In this document: positions 46,129 to 57,896 of the stretch, in pieces
Layout of the letters: every line of letters begins with the position of its first letter
How positions within the stretch are numbered: position 1 is the stretch's first letter
NCBI GenBank assembly: GCA_020466095.1
Contig: CM035807.1
Coordinates: 77,145,367-77,209,366, forward strand
Length of the DNA stretch: 64,000 nt
Direction of reading: 5' to 3'
From: Chlorops oryzae
Lineage: Eukaryota; Arthropoda; Insecta; Diptera; Chloropidae
Position numbers and translations under genes: made by a program
Notes under the pieces: model-generated
What the model was told of the DNA's origin: nothing
Databases searched by the model: none
The model's input: only the letters and a program-made list of their open reading frames with translations

Positions 46129-48249
46129 AGTGTACCTACCTGTAAGATCCGTATAAATTTATATACCCTGACACCGCAGCCAGGATATTTTTTGGGGAGG
46201 GTTTAACAAAAATTGTTAATAGCCATTATTTAAAATCAAATTAGTCTTGATTTCGTGAGAGATGGTGGGATTAGGGATTTAAGTAGCGTTTCCGAGATAT
46301 GGCCCAAAACGTGAAAAAAGGAGCCACAATTATAGTCCTAGGGTGGCGTTTAGGCACTTAAAATTTGCGTTCGGTATCCACCTTTCCAAACTAGGTCTAT
46401 CTTCTTGGCTATTTTATACGGTAATTGAGTTATGGCCCGAAATATGTTGCAAAGTAGAGAAAAATAAATTTTTTCACATTTTGGGCCATATCTCGAAATC
46501 GCTACTTAAATCCATCAAACCATTGATCTTTTTGGAATGAGGAAGGCCTTAAGTAACAAAAAAAAAACCAACAGGAAAAAATGGTCGAAACGCAGTAGCA
46601 TTGTGTAATTATCGATTTGCGAAATTCGCTTTTAATATAACCTATTTCACCACTGTAAATAATTTGAACGGCTCTCCCCTATGTCCCTGAGATTTTTTGT
46701 TACCATTAAAAAGTCCCTTTTTAGCGGTTTAAATCTGCTGCCAAAGCAGAATTCATTAACTGCCTTAAAACGATCGCATTGCAAAGTACCATGTTAAAAC
46801 AAACGCGGAGAAGTCAATCATATTGTGATTACATTTTAGATTTAGTCGCATACATCCTTGCATATGGTATGCATATCTCGTCAGACTTTGCTTCTGCGTG
46901 TAATGACGATGGGATATTTATTTATTCAAGTCATGATTAAGTCGACTGAGAGTCTCATATTTAAATCGAGCACTCTCTATCGCTGTCGCTACTGCATTCG
47001 CTGCATATCGGCATTCCTTTCTCTGGAATGCAAATGGATTCGATGCATATGCGTCTAGGCCATTAGTGGATGAGATAGCAAAGCAAGAATTCACGCCGAA
47101 CAGAACAGAACAGAGCAGTCTTTGATGCGCGCCATTAAATAGCACCATTGAATTCAATTGATTTCGTATTCCGACGATGAGTCGCAGTCGCAATTCAATG
47201 CAGATCTCTTGAGATAAGTCACACCAGTTGCGAGAATCTGTCTTTTGTCGACTCAATTTCAGCAGGAAATGTGCTTTCGTTTTCAGCGGTAAATCGGAAT
47301 TGTTTAGACGAACAATAAAATCGATGGGCCCTGAATCGTTTGATGTTTGGTCAATTTTCTCGTTAGAGAAGTTTTTTTCAATTATTTCAAGTTCATTCAA
47401 TTTCCGTTCAAAAGATATTTCAGGTCGTGGTGCTGTTTTGGCCTTAATAATTTCAAATTCAATTCAAATCAAAATGTTCAATTTGGATTTTGAAATCATT
47501 CCAACCACCTAAATCATTTATTTTGATTGAAAAGTGTAAAATTGATAATTAAAAGCACAAATTGGGAATCTTTGCAGTGATGACTGAGGTCTGGCCCGTT
47601 CGCACGGGGGAGGGTTTAGGAGTTCTAACAAATAATATATAAGTACATCCGAAAGATTTCGCTTAAAACTTAGCAGAGAAAGCACCGCGGAATATTTAGT
47701 GATCAAAATTTCTTCCATAATTCTTTTCATATACATACATATTAGGCTAGGTCGGAAAAAATGTTTTTTTGAAACGCTTGGGGTCGCGAAAAATGCCGCA
47801 TGTTTAAAGAAAAAAAAAAAAATGGTGTAAAAATTTTTGAAATCGGTTGTCATCTTCCGGTCGCGCATTGCACTCAAATTTTATTAAAAAAATCAAAATT
47901 TTAGTCAAATTTATAAAAATTTCACCTTTGAACTCACTTCGCCTCCCAAAAACTTTAGCTACTATTTTTTTCATAAAGCAAATCGAGTTTTAAAAAATAA
48001 AGTTATGAGCCGAAGAAGACATAAAAGGCTTTGAAATCTGTAAAAGAAGCTTCAAAAATCGGAGATTTTCGAGATAATGTAATGGAATGTAGAATTTGAG
48101 CTTATATTTAAGCCTCCGAAGAAATTTGCTGAAATTGGAAAATCGGGCGTGCCAAATGGTCGGTGTCTTCATTTTCGTGGTCTTGGGCGTTTTTGAAAAA
48201 ATTTTCAAACACATGTATACCATTTTTTCATAATTAAATATTTTTTAAA
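46129..48249 (+). other. Intron stretch with one inverted repeat and one unassigned open frame
   Basis: Segments 46272-46315 and 46472-46513 form an inverted repeat around GGGATTTAAGTAGCG and GAGATATGGCCCAAAA; the element type is unknown. A 160-codon minus-strand frame (46918-47400) is described separately. Poly-A runs occur at 46558-46567 and 47810-47820. Confidence 0.4.
46918..47400 (-). other. Unassigned 160-codon open frame
   Basis: This frame begins MNELEIIEKNFSNEKIDQ and is among the longest non-repetitive ones in the window. I recognise no domain. It has a varied amino-acid composition, including a Leu/Lys-rich middle. The opposite strand is also partly open. It could be a decayed transposon ORF, given the gag relic about 0.9 kb away on the same strand, or chance. 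I do not call it a gene. Confidence 0.2.
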
Positions 48250-48262
48250 TTTAAAAAAAAGT

Positions 48263-48914
48263 TTATTTAGAGCTAAGAACCATGGCTCGTTCTATAAAAT
48301 TGTTCTCAAGTTTTAAACACAAATGGAGGGCTTGCAGTAAATCCACCGGTTCTTTAATCTTTAAATGCTTGGCAAGATCTCCATTTGATCCTCTTATAAA
48401 TGTATCGAGAGCCGTATCGCGGTAGGGGTCAGTTAAAATGTTGTTAGCTTCTGCTCCCACTTCCATACAGGGTGATTTATTAAGAATAAGTGAAAGGTGA
48501 GAATAAACTTGTTGGTAGAATTCCTGGTTTGTTGACCTGCCCTGCACTAATGACGTCATTTGGTATTCTAAAGTGCTTACTAGCGTAATGGAGTCCTTGG
48601 CATCTTAAAATCACTTTCCAACAAAGTGAAGCATTGTAGGATTCAGGTGCGGAATCGGCATTGTCTACAATTTTGTTACGAATAACGCTTAGAAATCCAT
48701 AATATTTAGGTGTGCCGATTGAAGTTTCGTAGATCTTGAGGACTGTTTCGGCACTTTTCCTCCATGAGCTAAGTTCTGTTAGGTTCCCGGAAAACTCTGT
48801 TATGGAGCGAACTATATCTGGAACTTTATCTAGATCCTTAAGTTCCTTAAGATGTACGTGATAAAATCGGTCAAGGCTACCTACCAACGCTAGTTTCATC
48901 ATTACCACTACCAA
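48263..48914 (-). pseudogene. Ty3/gypsy-type gag relic
   Basis: Two overlapping minus-strand frames cover it. Frame 48480-48914 carries ITEFSGNLTELSSW and a GFLSVIRNKIV segment. Frame 48263-48559 carries YRDTALDTFIRG and LLQALHLCLKLEN. These match the capsid part of insect gypsy/17.6-group Gag. The shift between frames around 48550 shows it is broken. No zinc knuckle, protease, reverse transcriptase or LTR is seen on either side, so only gag remains. Confidence 0.82.
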
Positions 48915-49158
48915 AAAATATATTTCATTATCTTAAGGACACTTCGTAAAAAGAACTTTAAAAATGCTTTCTACAGTGATTTTAGATAATACCTCTCGAA
49001 AAGTAAACAAAGCTTTAAAATCCCTTTCAGGGGCCGCAGTCGAAAATATCATTTTTATTTGGAATAAATTTTTCAGTGGAGTTATTTTTTATTCTTGTTT
49101 GTTGTTTGTTACACAAATTCACCTGACATGACTATACGGAAAAATCATATTGGTGCGC

Positions 49159-49351
49159 ATGATACAAGAAAACAAGATAGCGCCACTTCAGCCCGATGAT
49201 GTCACAAATTCAAAATGAGAGCTTCGTTGTTGTTGTTTTGCATGTTAAGCCCAACGTCACAGCTATACTTTAGCATGGGACACAACAAAAATGCGAATGC
49301 TACAAAATAGCGGTACCCGAAGTCGCGCTATCTTGCTCTCTTTGTATCATG
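49159..49351. mobile_element. MITE with exact 9-bp TSD
   Basis: The left end CATGATACAAGAAAACAAG, followed by ATAGCGC, pairs with the complement of the right end (CATGATACAAAGAGAGCAAG, then ATAGCGC). The direct flanks ATTGGTGCG at 49150-49158 and 49352-49360 are identical. The CATGAT start recalls P-superfamily ends, but the duplication is 9 rather than 8 bp, so the class is open. Confidence 0.8.
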
Positions 49352-49360
49352 ATTGGTGCG

Positions 49361-51908
49361 TATCAATCACAGATATACCCGAGAAGTATGCAACATTTTT
49401 TTAATTTTCTTTTTTTAAAGATGTTACATCCGTCTGAGCGTATTGCAACTTAACATACTTAAACTTGGCAAAAAAATCTATTTTCGTGTATTTTGCGTAA
49501 CGTTTTTCCACTTCTGTAACAACAATAAAATTGTCGTGAAAAAATATCCTTTCACGGGAGCATGTATTGGTTTTAGCAGAATTGGTTGAAAAATATTTTT
49601 GAAATATTTTCTGAACGATTTTCTATATATGGGCTTTTGAATGAACATTCTATCGTTATTATTGTTCCACAGATGATTTTTTAAAAATTGCTCTGAAAAA
49701 AACTATTTTTCAAGGAAATTCAAGGACTTTAAGAGATAGAGAGCCAAAACTCGACCCAAATTAAATGTTTTGCATTGACCTAAACAGCAAAATAACTTTC
49801 GTCGAAATTGACTTTGGGGGCCAAATCACTATGCTTATAGTGCTATACCCTTTAAATACTTTTTTGAGATCTACAAAATTAGAGTACCTATAGAAGTGGT
49901 ATTAATGAACTCTTAGGATAAAAATTTTGAAAAATAAGTTGGAAAATAGCCAGAAATAAAACGTTTAATGAATTCACAGTAATTTTGACTTCAAAAACTA
50001 AATTATTTTTGACTGCTTTTAAACATTAAAGAATTTCAGTAAAAAAAGACTCAAATTAAACTCTTCTCGAATAAGCATTTCAAATTGATTTTTTTTTTTT
50101 GCTCCAAAGACTATTACTTTTAAGAACTAAAAACGAATCTTATAAGATTTACCTCAAAGCTTTTAATAATGAAAAATTCAAAGCGAAAGTATTTAGTATT
50201 TCTTAAATTGGAAGCAATAATTTCATAATATTAATTAATTTCAAATGTGCTACATTAGGCGATTTCAAAAAGGCGTGTTAAAACGTTGGAAAGTCGGAAA
50301 ATCTGAAAAATTTGACTTCTTAAAAAATTTTTAAACTTTTTTTGCATCTTGTACAGCTTATTAAGCAGTTAAAATTTTCCGATTTACCTACTTTCCAATT
50401 TTCCGACGCCTCTGTGAGTACCCCTAAGAACTTAGTTATTGGTTCAACAGTGATTTCGCTAAAAGTGGAAAATTGTTTGATTTACAATTGTTTTTCTCAG
50501 TGTAAAAACCATACGAAGCATACAATTAAAAATATTAATCAAAATTCTTAGGTCTTTTTAATCTCGTAGCACAGACTGTTAAATTTTTTTACTGCAATAA
50601 ATTATACTCTTAAAGCAGTTTTGCTGATTTGAAAATTTTACGTTTAAAAATACTCTAAAATAAGTTATAATATTTGCTGGCCCAGTAGCGAGCGTGATGC
50701 ATTCTTCATTGATGTCGATTCTCTTCGATTCTGAGGTAATGAACACACATTTCAAAATCCATTCCCTCCCGTATAAAACCAGCATTACATTAAGCATTAG
50801 TTGAAGCGGAGCCGCGAATTAAGTTGAAAGTGGTAAACTTGGAATTTTTGCAATTTTGCCATGCCATTTAGTACTTACAAGGCCACTTCGCTTCTTTAAG
50901 GTTCCAAAGAATTGAGAAATGTCCAAGAGTTGACCAAATAACAATATATTTGGGATAGCTTAAAAGGAATGAGAATTATTGAAAGCGAAAGCCCAAAAAT
51001 TAGGTTAAAAAAATTTGTCATTTTAAACGTTATTCGCGGCTCCGGTTCAGTGTCATAGGCGGTAAGGGATAACAAATCACTTCTGCCTTACCGTGCATCG
51101 AAGAGGTAAGCAAGTATCGGGTTTTGGAATAACTTGTACAAGTTTATTCTTGCATTCCCTTTCTTTAATTTGTAATTAGTGTTTTTCAAACAAAATCTTA
51201 CACTACTGTGGGCTCCCAGCAGCGCATGGAATGCATTCAGCATCGATTTTTCATCGCGGTTAGCGATTGGGGATCCCATCTGCATAATCTTTCATCAACG
51301 CAGTCATTGAACAAAAAACAACAGATATACTGCATTACTTCAAACATAATAGTAGGATTCAAGTAGGTGTGCAATTTTTGCACCCTCGAATGCTTTGCGT
51401 TTGTGCAAAGTTAGTATGAAAAAAAAATCCCGCTGCCGGGCTGGTGCAAAATTTGCACTCTTAAATTTCCACAGCTGCTTGAATACCACTAATATTTTGC
51501 TCAACGCAATGCTTAAAGTTGCAAAACGTAATGCTTCCTACGGAAGATGATTCCTCGTAGAAATAAGAAGGAATTCTTTAGCAAAACAAAACTAAAAGAG
51601 ATTGCATAGAAGAATAAAAAGCTTTCAACCAAACTATGTATTTATGCCCACAAATAAAAAGGATAGGGTTCCAGCAGAGCTCATAGGATTTTTTGAAAGA
51701 TTTTGGTTGTGCTCGACGTTTTCGAAGCAGGATGGAAACTTTATTTCAAATTTTTTCCTTAAAATTTACTTGCCTCTTTCAAGTCCCCGTATTTTCCCCC
51801 ACCTTTTTTCACCTGCGACAGGATTCGAGCTCGAGCTCTTCAGATTGCTAAGCGCACACCTTAATCACAACGCCAAGGAAAGATCCAATTCGCGTGTGCT
51901 AGATTTTT
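49361..51908 (+). other. Intron stretch, mostly unassigned
   Basis: AT-rich sequence with poly-T runs. A small inverted repeat around GTGCAATTTTTGCACC / GGTGCAAAATTTGCAC spans 51369-51458 and may be a tiny MITE. A tRNA-like fragment lies at 51810-51870. No gene recognised. Confidence 0.4.
51810..51870 (-). repeat. tRNA-like SINE fragment
   Basis: On the minus strand GAGCTCGAATCCTGTCGC resembles a B box, preceded by a weak TGGCGTTGTGAT A-box-like sequence. Confidence 0.4.
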
Positions 51909-52860
51909 ATACCCAGCGTAAGCGGGGTATATTAGTTTTGTGCAAATCTTGTAACAGGGAGAATTAAGATCCGGAGATATAGAAAAATATATATAGAAAT
52001 GATCAGGATCAAAAACTGAATCGATTTAGACATGTCCGTCTGTCCGTTTGTCCGTCTGTCCGTCTGTCCGTCTGACCGTCTGACCGTCTGTCCGTCTGTC
52101 CGTCCGTCCGTGGTCGGATCTCCTCCGAAACGGCTGAACCAATGAAGTCGAAATTTGGCACACATGTATATCGGGGTCCGAGTATGATCCTAAGTAAAAA
52201 TGGGAGACATCCGCCCACTGTCACGCCCACAAATGAATTTATTGTGTTTTCAATAAAATGCTTGTAACTTGCGAACCACTCAACACATTCCATTGATATT
52301 TGGTGTACTGGTAAACTACGAAAAGGGACATATCCTGGAAAAAAATAGACGCCGCCCTCCGTGAGCCACGCCCACAAATAAGCCCACAAATAAGGGCTTA
52401 TCGTAACTTATGAAGAAAAGGCGTAGAAGCTTCAAATTCGCAACATAAGTTCACCAAGGCGAATGAAAGGTGTAGGAAAATTTTTTTTATGGCCCGCCCA
52501 CTGCCACGCCCACAAATGAAGATTTTTCGTAACTTCCGAAGTAAAAGGCGTAGAAGCTTCGAATTCGCAACATAGGTTCACCAAGGCGAATGAAAGGTGT
52601 AGGAAAAAATTTTTTGTGGCCCGCCCACTGCCACGCCCACAAATAAAGATTTTTCGTAACTTCCGAAGTAAAGGGCGTAGAAGCTTCAAATTCGCAACAT
52701 AGGTTCACCAAGGCGAATGAAAGGTGTAGGGAAATAATTTATGTTGCCCTCCCACTGCCACGCCCACAAATAGAGAAGCAAAACATAGTGCGCTCATAAT
52801 GTCGGGACGCTGGGTATTTCAAAGTCGGGCTTGACCGACTTTTAGCTTTCTTACTTGTTT
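51909..52860 (-). mobile_element. Mini-me-type element, minus orientation, with a triplicated 127-bp unit
   Basis: This is the reverse-orientation counterpart of 4999-5710, running from TATACCCAGCGTAAGC to CTTTCTTACTTGTTT. It has the (TA)-rich segment, the core, and a (GTCC/GTCT)n tract at 52028-52113. Unlike the other copy, the block containing GCGTAGAAGCTTC is present three times with starts at 52421, 52548 and 52675, a constant 127-bp period. Frames here are repeat artefacts. Confidence 0.82.
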
Positions 52861-55242
52861 ATATCAACGTTTGAGAAAAAATAACTGATGACGTTTCGTA
52901 TTCGTTTCGTATGTATGTATGTATGATAACTATAGAATACAAATAAATATACGCATTTTAATTGAAAAAGAGCGAATAGGAAGAGCTATTGTCATTTTAA
53001 GTCGAGCATATTGAATGAGAGTTAATGACCCTCTCGGCACAGTCTTGCACCCGTTTTCGACGCTGGCTGCACGACTTGAACAAATCGTTGACGACACTTG
53101 CAAGTCTTAAGCATAGGTGGCGTCGATGCAAAATCCATACAAATGTCGCGAGCTTCGTGCACGACACTTTGCAGGACATGTCATCCATTAAGCCATGCAT
53201 CTCATGCGTGGAGGAAGTCATCCATGGCTGGTCTTGCGTAATGCAAACATGAATAAGTTCTTAAAATTATTTAAAAATTTCAATAAAACGCTTATTTAAC
53301 ATGAAATTGTAATATTTATTATATGTATATGTATAGCAATATAATTGATTATATTAAATCTATTAAAAACTTATTAACAAATCAACATAGAACGTGATTG
53401 CCAAACGAAATAGGAACTCCAAAATCGGCTTAGTTATAATAACGATGTCTTCGAAGACTGCATGCACAATTTTGTCTGCAACGACCGATTTCCGAAAGGG
53501 GAGGAACCTATTCTATATTTTAAGATTGATTACATTAGGGAGCATTTCATCCAAATTGTAATGGACTTGCATTATCTTGTAGTCGATTCAGGAGTCGATG
53601 TCGTTGGCATGCATTGACCATTTCGCTGCTGGGAGGACACACAAGGACATACATATTATTAGATGTAGTAGCATGTCGTATTCATGGAAGTTTTCATAAC
53701 TATCTAAATGAAAATAACAGAAATTTCCAATCAGCAGAAAACTTGGCAAATATAAAATAAATGAAAGGAAAATTTTCATTCTAAGATGGCAAAAGTACAT
53801 GCGATGTATGCAAACAGTAAGAAAGAAAATAAGAACCGACAAAACTGAATAGAATGAAAGGAACTACGAACAAAAAATAAATACTTATTCATCCACCTCG
53901 TAGTACTTCCGGCAGAAGTCAGTATTTATGTAATTTGAAAGGCTCCATTGGTAAGCAATGTAACGTGGCACTTGAAATTTCATTCATAAAATACCGAAAT
54001 AAAATTGACAAAAAAAAATATAAAATTCGACATGGAAGAGAAAATATTGGAAATGACATTTTGCTTAAAATGAAACTGAACTTTTGGCATATTGCCGCGG
54101 TATGGCCACTTGAATTCGATGGCGCCGCTTTTCTTTTCTTTTTTTAAGCATATTTTATAGAGTCGAAATTGAAAATTTAATGCGATGGGAGAGAGAGAGA
54201 GAGAGCGAAAGAATTTTCGAGAGTATAACAACATAAAGTGCATATCTAAATTTGCCATCGAACGTGTTTGAATTGTTATCTGCATTGATAATCGTTGCTC
54301 CTTTCCACAACGCGCACAAGCGACATGACTTTTGGCTGTTGGCTGTTGGAGTTGACAGTTGACAGTAAGGCCTCAGTTAGAGCAGCCTGAGTTAGAGCAC
54401 TGGCCGCTCGGACCCAACACGTACGGCAATGGCTGGGGCTACTTGATGTGCAATGTGTGCCAGGACAACAGAATGCTGATAGCTTACGAACACATACTTA
54501 AGCTTGCAGGCAAACATAAAAATACACACAAACATACATGTATACAAATACAGAGCCGCTTATCTATTCAAGCAGCCACTCAATATTTCTGCCGCCACTT
54601 CAAAAATGGCGTTCAGCTTGACACGTGCGCCATCTTTTTGGAATTGCACACCGGAAGTACCGCCATAACGTTTTATTGTTATGACTCCTCGGTCTCTCTC
54701 GCTCCTTCTTTTGACTTTGTTTGTCATGCATGTATGTGTGTTTTTGACAGAGAGTTTGAAGCTATTTAGTTGCACCTAAAAACCCACTGCTTATGAAAAG
54801 GGCGAAATGATATACAATTTTCAAACCATTAGCTTCCATGAACTCTTCGGAGCATGCGATATCAAAAATTATTGACAATTATTTTTAATTGTATTATGCA
54901 AAATGAATTCAATTATTTTTGTGCAATTTAAATGGATTTTATTACAAATATACTCGTCCGATTGCCTCTGCTTTAAACACATTCAGGGAAACTATTTGTG
55001 TTTATTAATTGCGCACTAATGATATTTTATCATTTGAAATACTTCGAATTGGAAGTGTCATACTGCAGAATTATTGTGTGAATATAGGCATTACATTGCA
55101 TTTGTATGTAGGGTCGTGAGAGACCTACTTAACGTAAAATGTCTATGAAAATATTTGGCCTTTTACATTAGCGAAGTTAAGAAAAAGCCTAAACTGTTTG
55201 AAAATAAAACAAATCGTTTGATTTGTGCGGCTTTGCGCTTAA
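52861..55242 (+). other. Intron stretch with a GC-richer block and simple repeats
   Basis: A CpG-containing block at 53020-53230 is open on both strands with no recognised domain. (GA)n lies at 54188-54205. A frame from a non-ATG codon at 54359-54769 has an ordinary-looking first 45 codons and then degenerates. Nothing here is a supported gene. Confidence 0.35.
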
Positions 55243-55351
55243 CCCATTAACGCTTAGCGTTGCCATAGAGCAACGGAAAGGGTGTCAAAAGTCGTAGAGT
55301 CCTTAAAATTTCATGATGGAATTGAACCAAAATAGTCGAGCGTTAATAGGG
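55243..55351. mobile_element. PiggyBac-type MITE in a TTAA site
   Basis: TTAA flanks both sides (55239-55242 and 55352-55355). The ends CCCATTAACGCTTAGCG and complement CCCTATTAACGCTCGAC are closely related inverted repeats. Confidence 0.75.
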
Positions 55352-55412
55352 TTAAGGTCTCGGACAAGAACCTAGACCTTTTTGGATATTTCTTATTAAT
55401 TCGTTTTTCTTC

Positions 55413-55490
55413 TTACAATGTGTTTGAGTACATTTCACGACTTATGAGTGTAACAATTGATTTGAGTGAAAATTTCATTTCATTTTGAGT
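55413..55490 (+). repeat. Dispersed repeat, copy 2
   Basis: Matches 12915-12995 in the same orientation: TTTGAGTACATTTCACGAC, then TTATGAGTGTAACA and a GTGAAAAT-rich tail. Confidence 0.55.
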
Positions 55491-55568
55491 TACATTTCCG
55501 TTTTAAAATTTACTCTTCAATAAAAGGGTTGCCATCGTAGACCGTCTGATAGATGTTAAGGTTATAAT

Positions 55569-55740
55569 CAGGGCTCGGATTTTGTTGACTTTTATAAATT
55601 TAAAGCATACTTCATGGGGCAAAAGATTTTTCTTACTAACATTTTGCGAAAAAGTTTAGCAAAGTTGAGCTTCAAACCGCTTTTCTATCTTCCAAAAAAT
55701 GCATATTGAAGTACAAAATCGATTTGAATCTAAACTTTAT
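55569..55740 (+). mobile_element. Partial copy of the 8693-9374 hAT-like element
   Basis: Begins CAGGGCTCGGATTTTGTTG and continues through AACATTTTGCGAA and CAAACCGCTTTTCTA. This is the reverse complement of the right part of the 8.7-9.4 kb element. The other terminus is not found. Confidence 0.7.
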
Positions 55741-57076
55741 TTGAGTTGAACAAATTTATAAATTTGTGCTCCATAAAGCATGCTGCACACATCTATTCCA
55801 AATCTGAACAAGATCAAGTATTTTTAATAACAAGAAAGTTATTGATTTTCACCTGTAAACTACGTTTTTGAAAGGAACAACGGGCCGTTCAGGTATAAAG
55901 AAATCAGATTTATTGCAAATAATTACATCCTCCTCTTCATATTCACTTGTCCGCTAAGTTCAATCATGCTCTTAATAAAGAGCTTTGATCAATATTGATC
56001 ACCCCCCAATGAGAAAAAGAAAACAATGAAAGCGGAAAAACTATGAATGCGAAAATGTACATATATTTGTAAATCATGAAATTCATTTGGATCTGTACTA
56101 GAAATCGTCAGATGTGGCAAACCAAAGATTGAGGTTTCACTGTTATCAAAAAAATGTTCCAACATAGAATGGGCTTTTACTATTGAGATTCATCCAGCCG
56201 TTTATTAGCACTCTCATAAGATTGAATTGATGAAATGTTTATTTTGAATTCGAAGCAACAAAAAAACACATTCTATTCATCGCACAAACAATGTTATTGA
56301 CTGAATGAATATTTCAATTTTCAAGGTATATTTATTTACTTATTTTTTTCCTGTTTTTCTTGCAACAAATAAATTGATTTAAAAAATTTTTGCTTTTAAA
56401 ACCATCTCAAAATTGAAGAAAAACACTTAAAACATCATCGAAAATAACTTTTTGTAATTAAAAAGAAAATATAGACTCGGGAGAAAAATTGCTGCATACT
56501 TCTTAGCGTTGGCAGCACTTACATCAGGCTTTTGTTTATTTCTACCTACCAGAATATCCGAAGTAAGCTTTGTAAGCTTTTAATACTGCTAATACGTTTT
56601 CATGAGTGTTTTGTGTGCTCCCTTTCACGTCTGCATTGTAAGTTGATTTCTCTAAATTCTATTAAATGTGCATAAATTTGTAGAAATACACTCACGCACA
56701 CACATTTACGCATGCTCGCACTTCTATGCACTAAACGTAAACATTGCCAGGCGAAAACAATTGCACGTAAATACGTAAAGTAAAGAAAACAAAAACAAAA
56801 ACAAAACAACAACCAATACTTAAAAGGATATTCTGAACATATACATACATACATACATGCATACATAGAAACAATGCAACAATGGAATGAATTGAAATGA
56901 ATCGAAATGAAATGAAATGTATATGCTTTAGAATTTCCTTTTCCTTACTAACCCCCTCCCCCCACTTATTCGTCGTCCTAGCAGTACCGAAATAATTATT
57001 CATATACACATTCAAGTGTATATGACATGAAAGTAGACGTTCCACAATAGCTGCAGCGATTCCATTTGCAGTTCCG

Positions 57077-57115
<39 letters not shown>

Positions 57116-57490
57116 ATTGTCGTTAACTTTGAAATTCTTTCCAAGCATAGAACGAGAATTTTATGCCGAAAATGTACGAACGCACGTATCCTGGAATTTT
57201 GCAATGTAATCTGCTCATTTGACTTTTGTGGACCAGCAGTAAATTCGTACGAGAATTTTAGATTGGTTAGTAATCATGGCGCATTTCTAGGTTTGTTTAA
57301 AATCATTTTTTTCAGCGTCTTTTAATAAAATCGAAATCAAATACTGCAATCTGTAGTATTTTGGTGGCATCCTTGAACGCTTTTGGTCTCACATTCTACC
57401 ACGGATTTTCTGTTCAAATTTTCTGTTTCGGTGGCTTAATAGGCGGATATGAACCCGTACATCATATGATTCATTCTCTTCTCAAAAATA
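55741..57490 (+). other. Intron stretch with simple repeats only
   Basis: A (CATA)n tract lies at 56838-56868 and (CT)n at 57077-57113. The rest is unique AT-rich sequence without recognisable feature. Confidence 0.4.
57077..57113. repeat. (CT)n microsatellite
   Basis: A nearly perfect CT tract; equivalently (GA)n on the minus strand. Confidence 0.9.
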
Positions 57491-57896
57491 TCCCAGCGGT
57501 AAAAATCTGATTTTTGCTACTAGAAATTCATGCGAGCCACCCCCTACGATATGCCTTATTTTTAACACAGCGATGTCATTGGATTTTCGTGTGCTACGGA
57601 TTTCGCTTACCACGTAAGGCAGATATTCAGTTTTCAGATAATTTATCTATAGCCGATCGTTTACCATTCAACGTAAGCAAAAGCGTGCGACTAACTTTGC
57701 GCTTTGATATGTATGCAAATATTTCTAGACAAAAAAACTTTGAAAGCCTGAAGTTTTCGCTTATAAGGTAAGGGAAATCGGTAAGGCATTACCTCTTCCA
57801 AAAATTCTCTATTACTTTATCAAAAAAAAAAAAATATATACCATGACGAAATAGTGAAAGCAAAAATTTCAGGGCTTACCTTTTTTCCCGCTGGGA
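57491..57896. mobile_element. TIR element of unresolved class
   Basis: The ends TCCCAGCGGTAAAAA and complement TCCCAGCGGGAAAAA are inverted repeats. A GGTAAGG motif near each end adds to the pairing. No target duplication is defined. Confidence 0.6.

Noticed and set aside
53025..53252. GC-richer block open on both strands
   Set aside because: Neither translation resembles a known protein; double-strand openness is expected from composition.
54359..54769. 136-codon plus-strand frame starting at a non-ATG codon
   Set aside because: The first part has plausible composition, but there is no ATG start, no acceptor and donor pair I trust, and no recognised domain.
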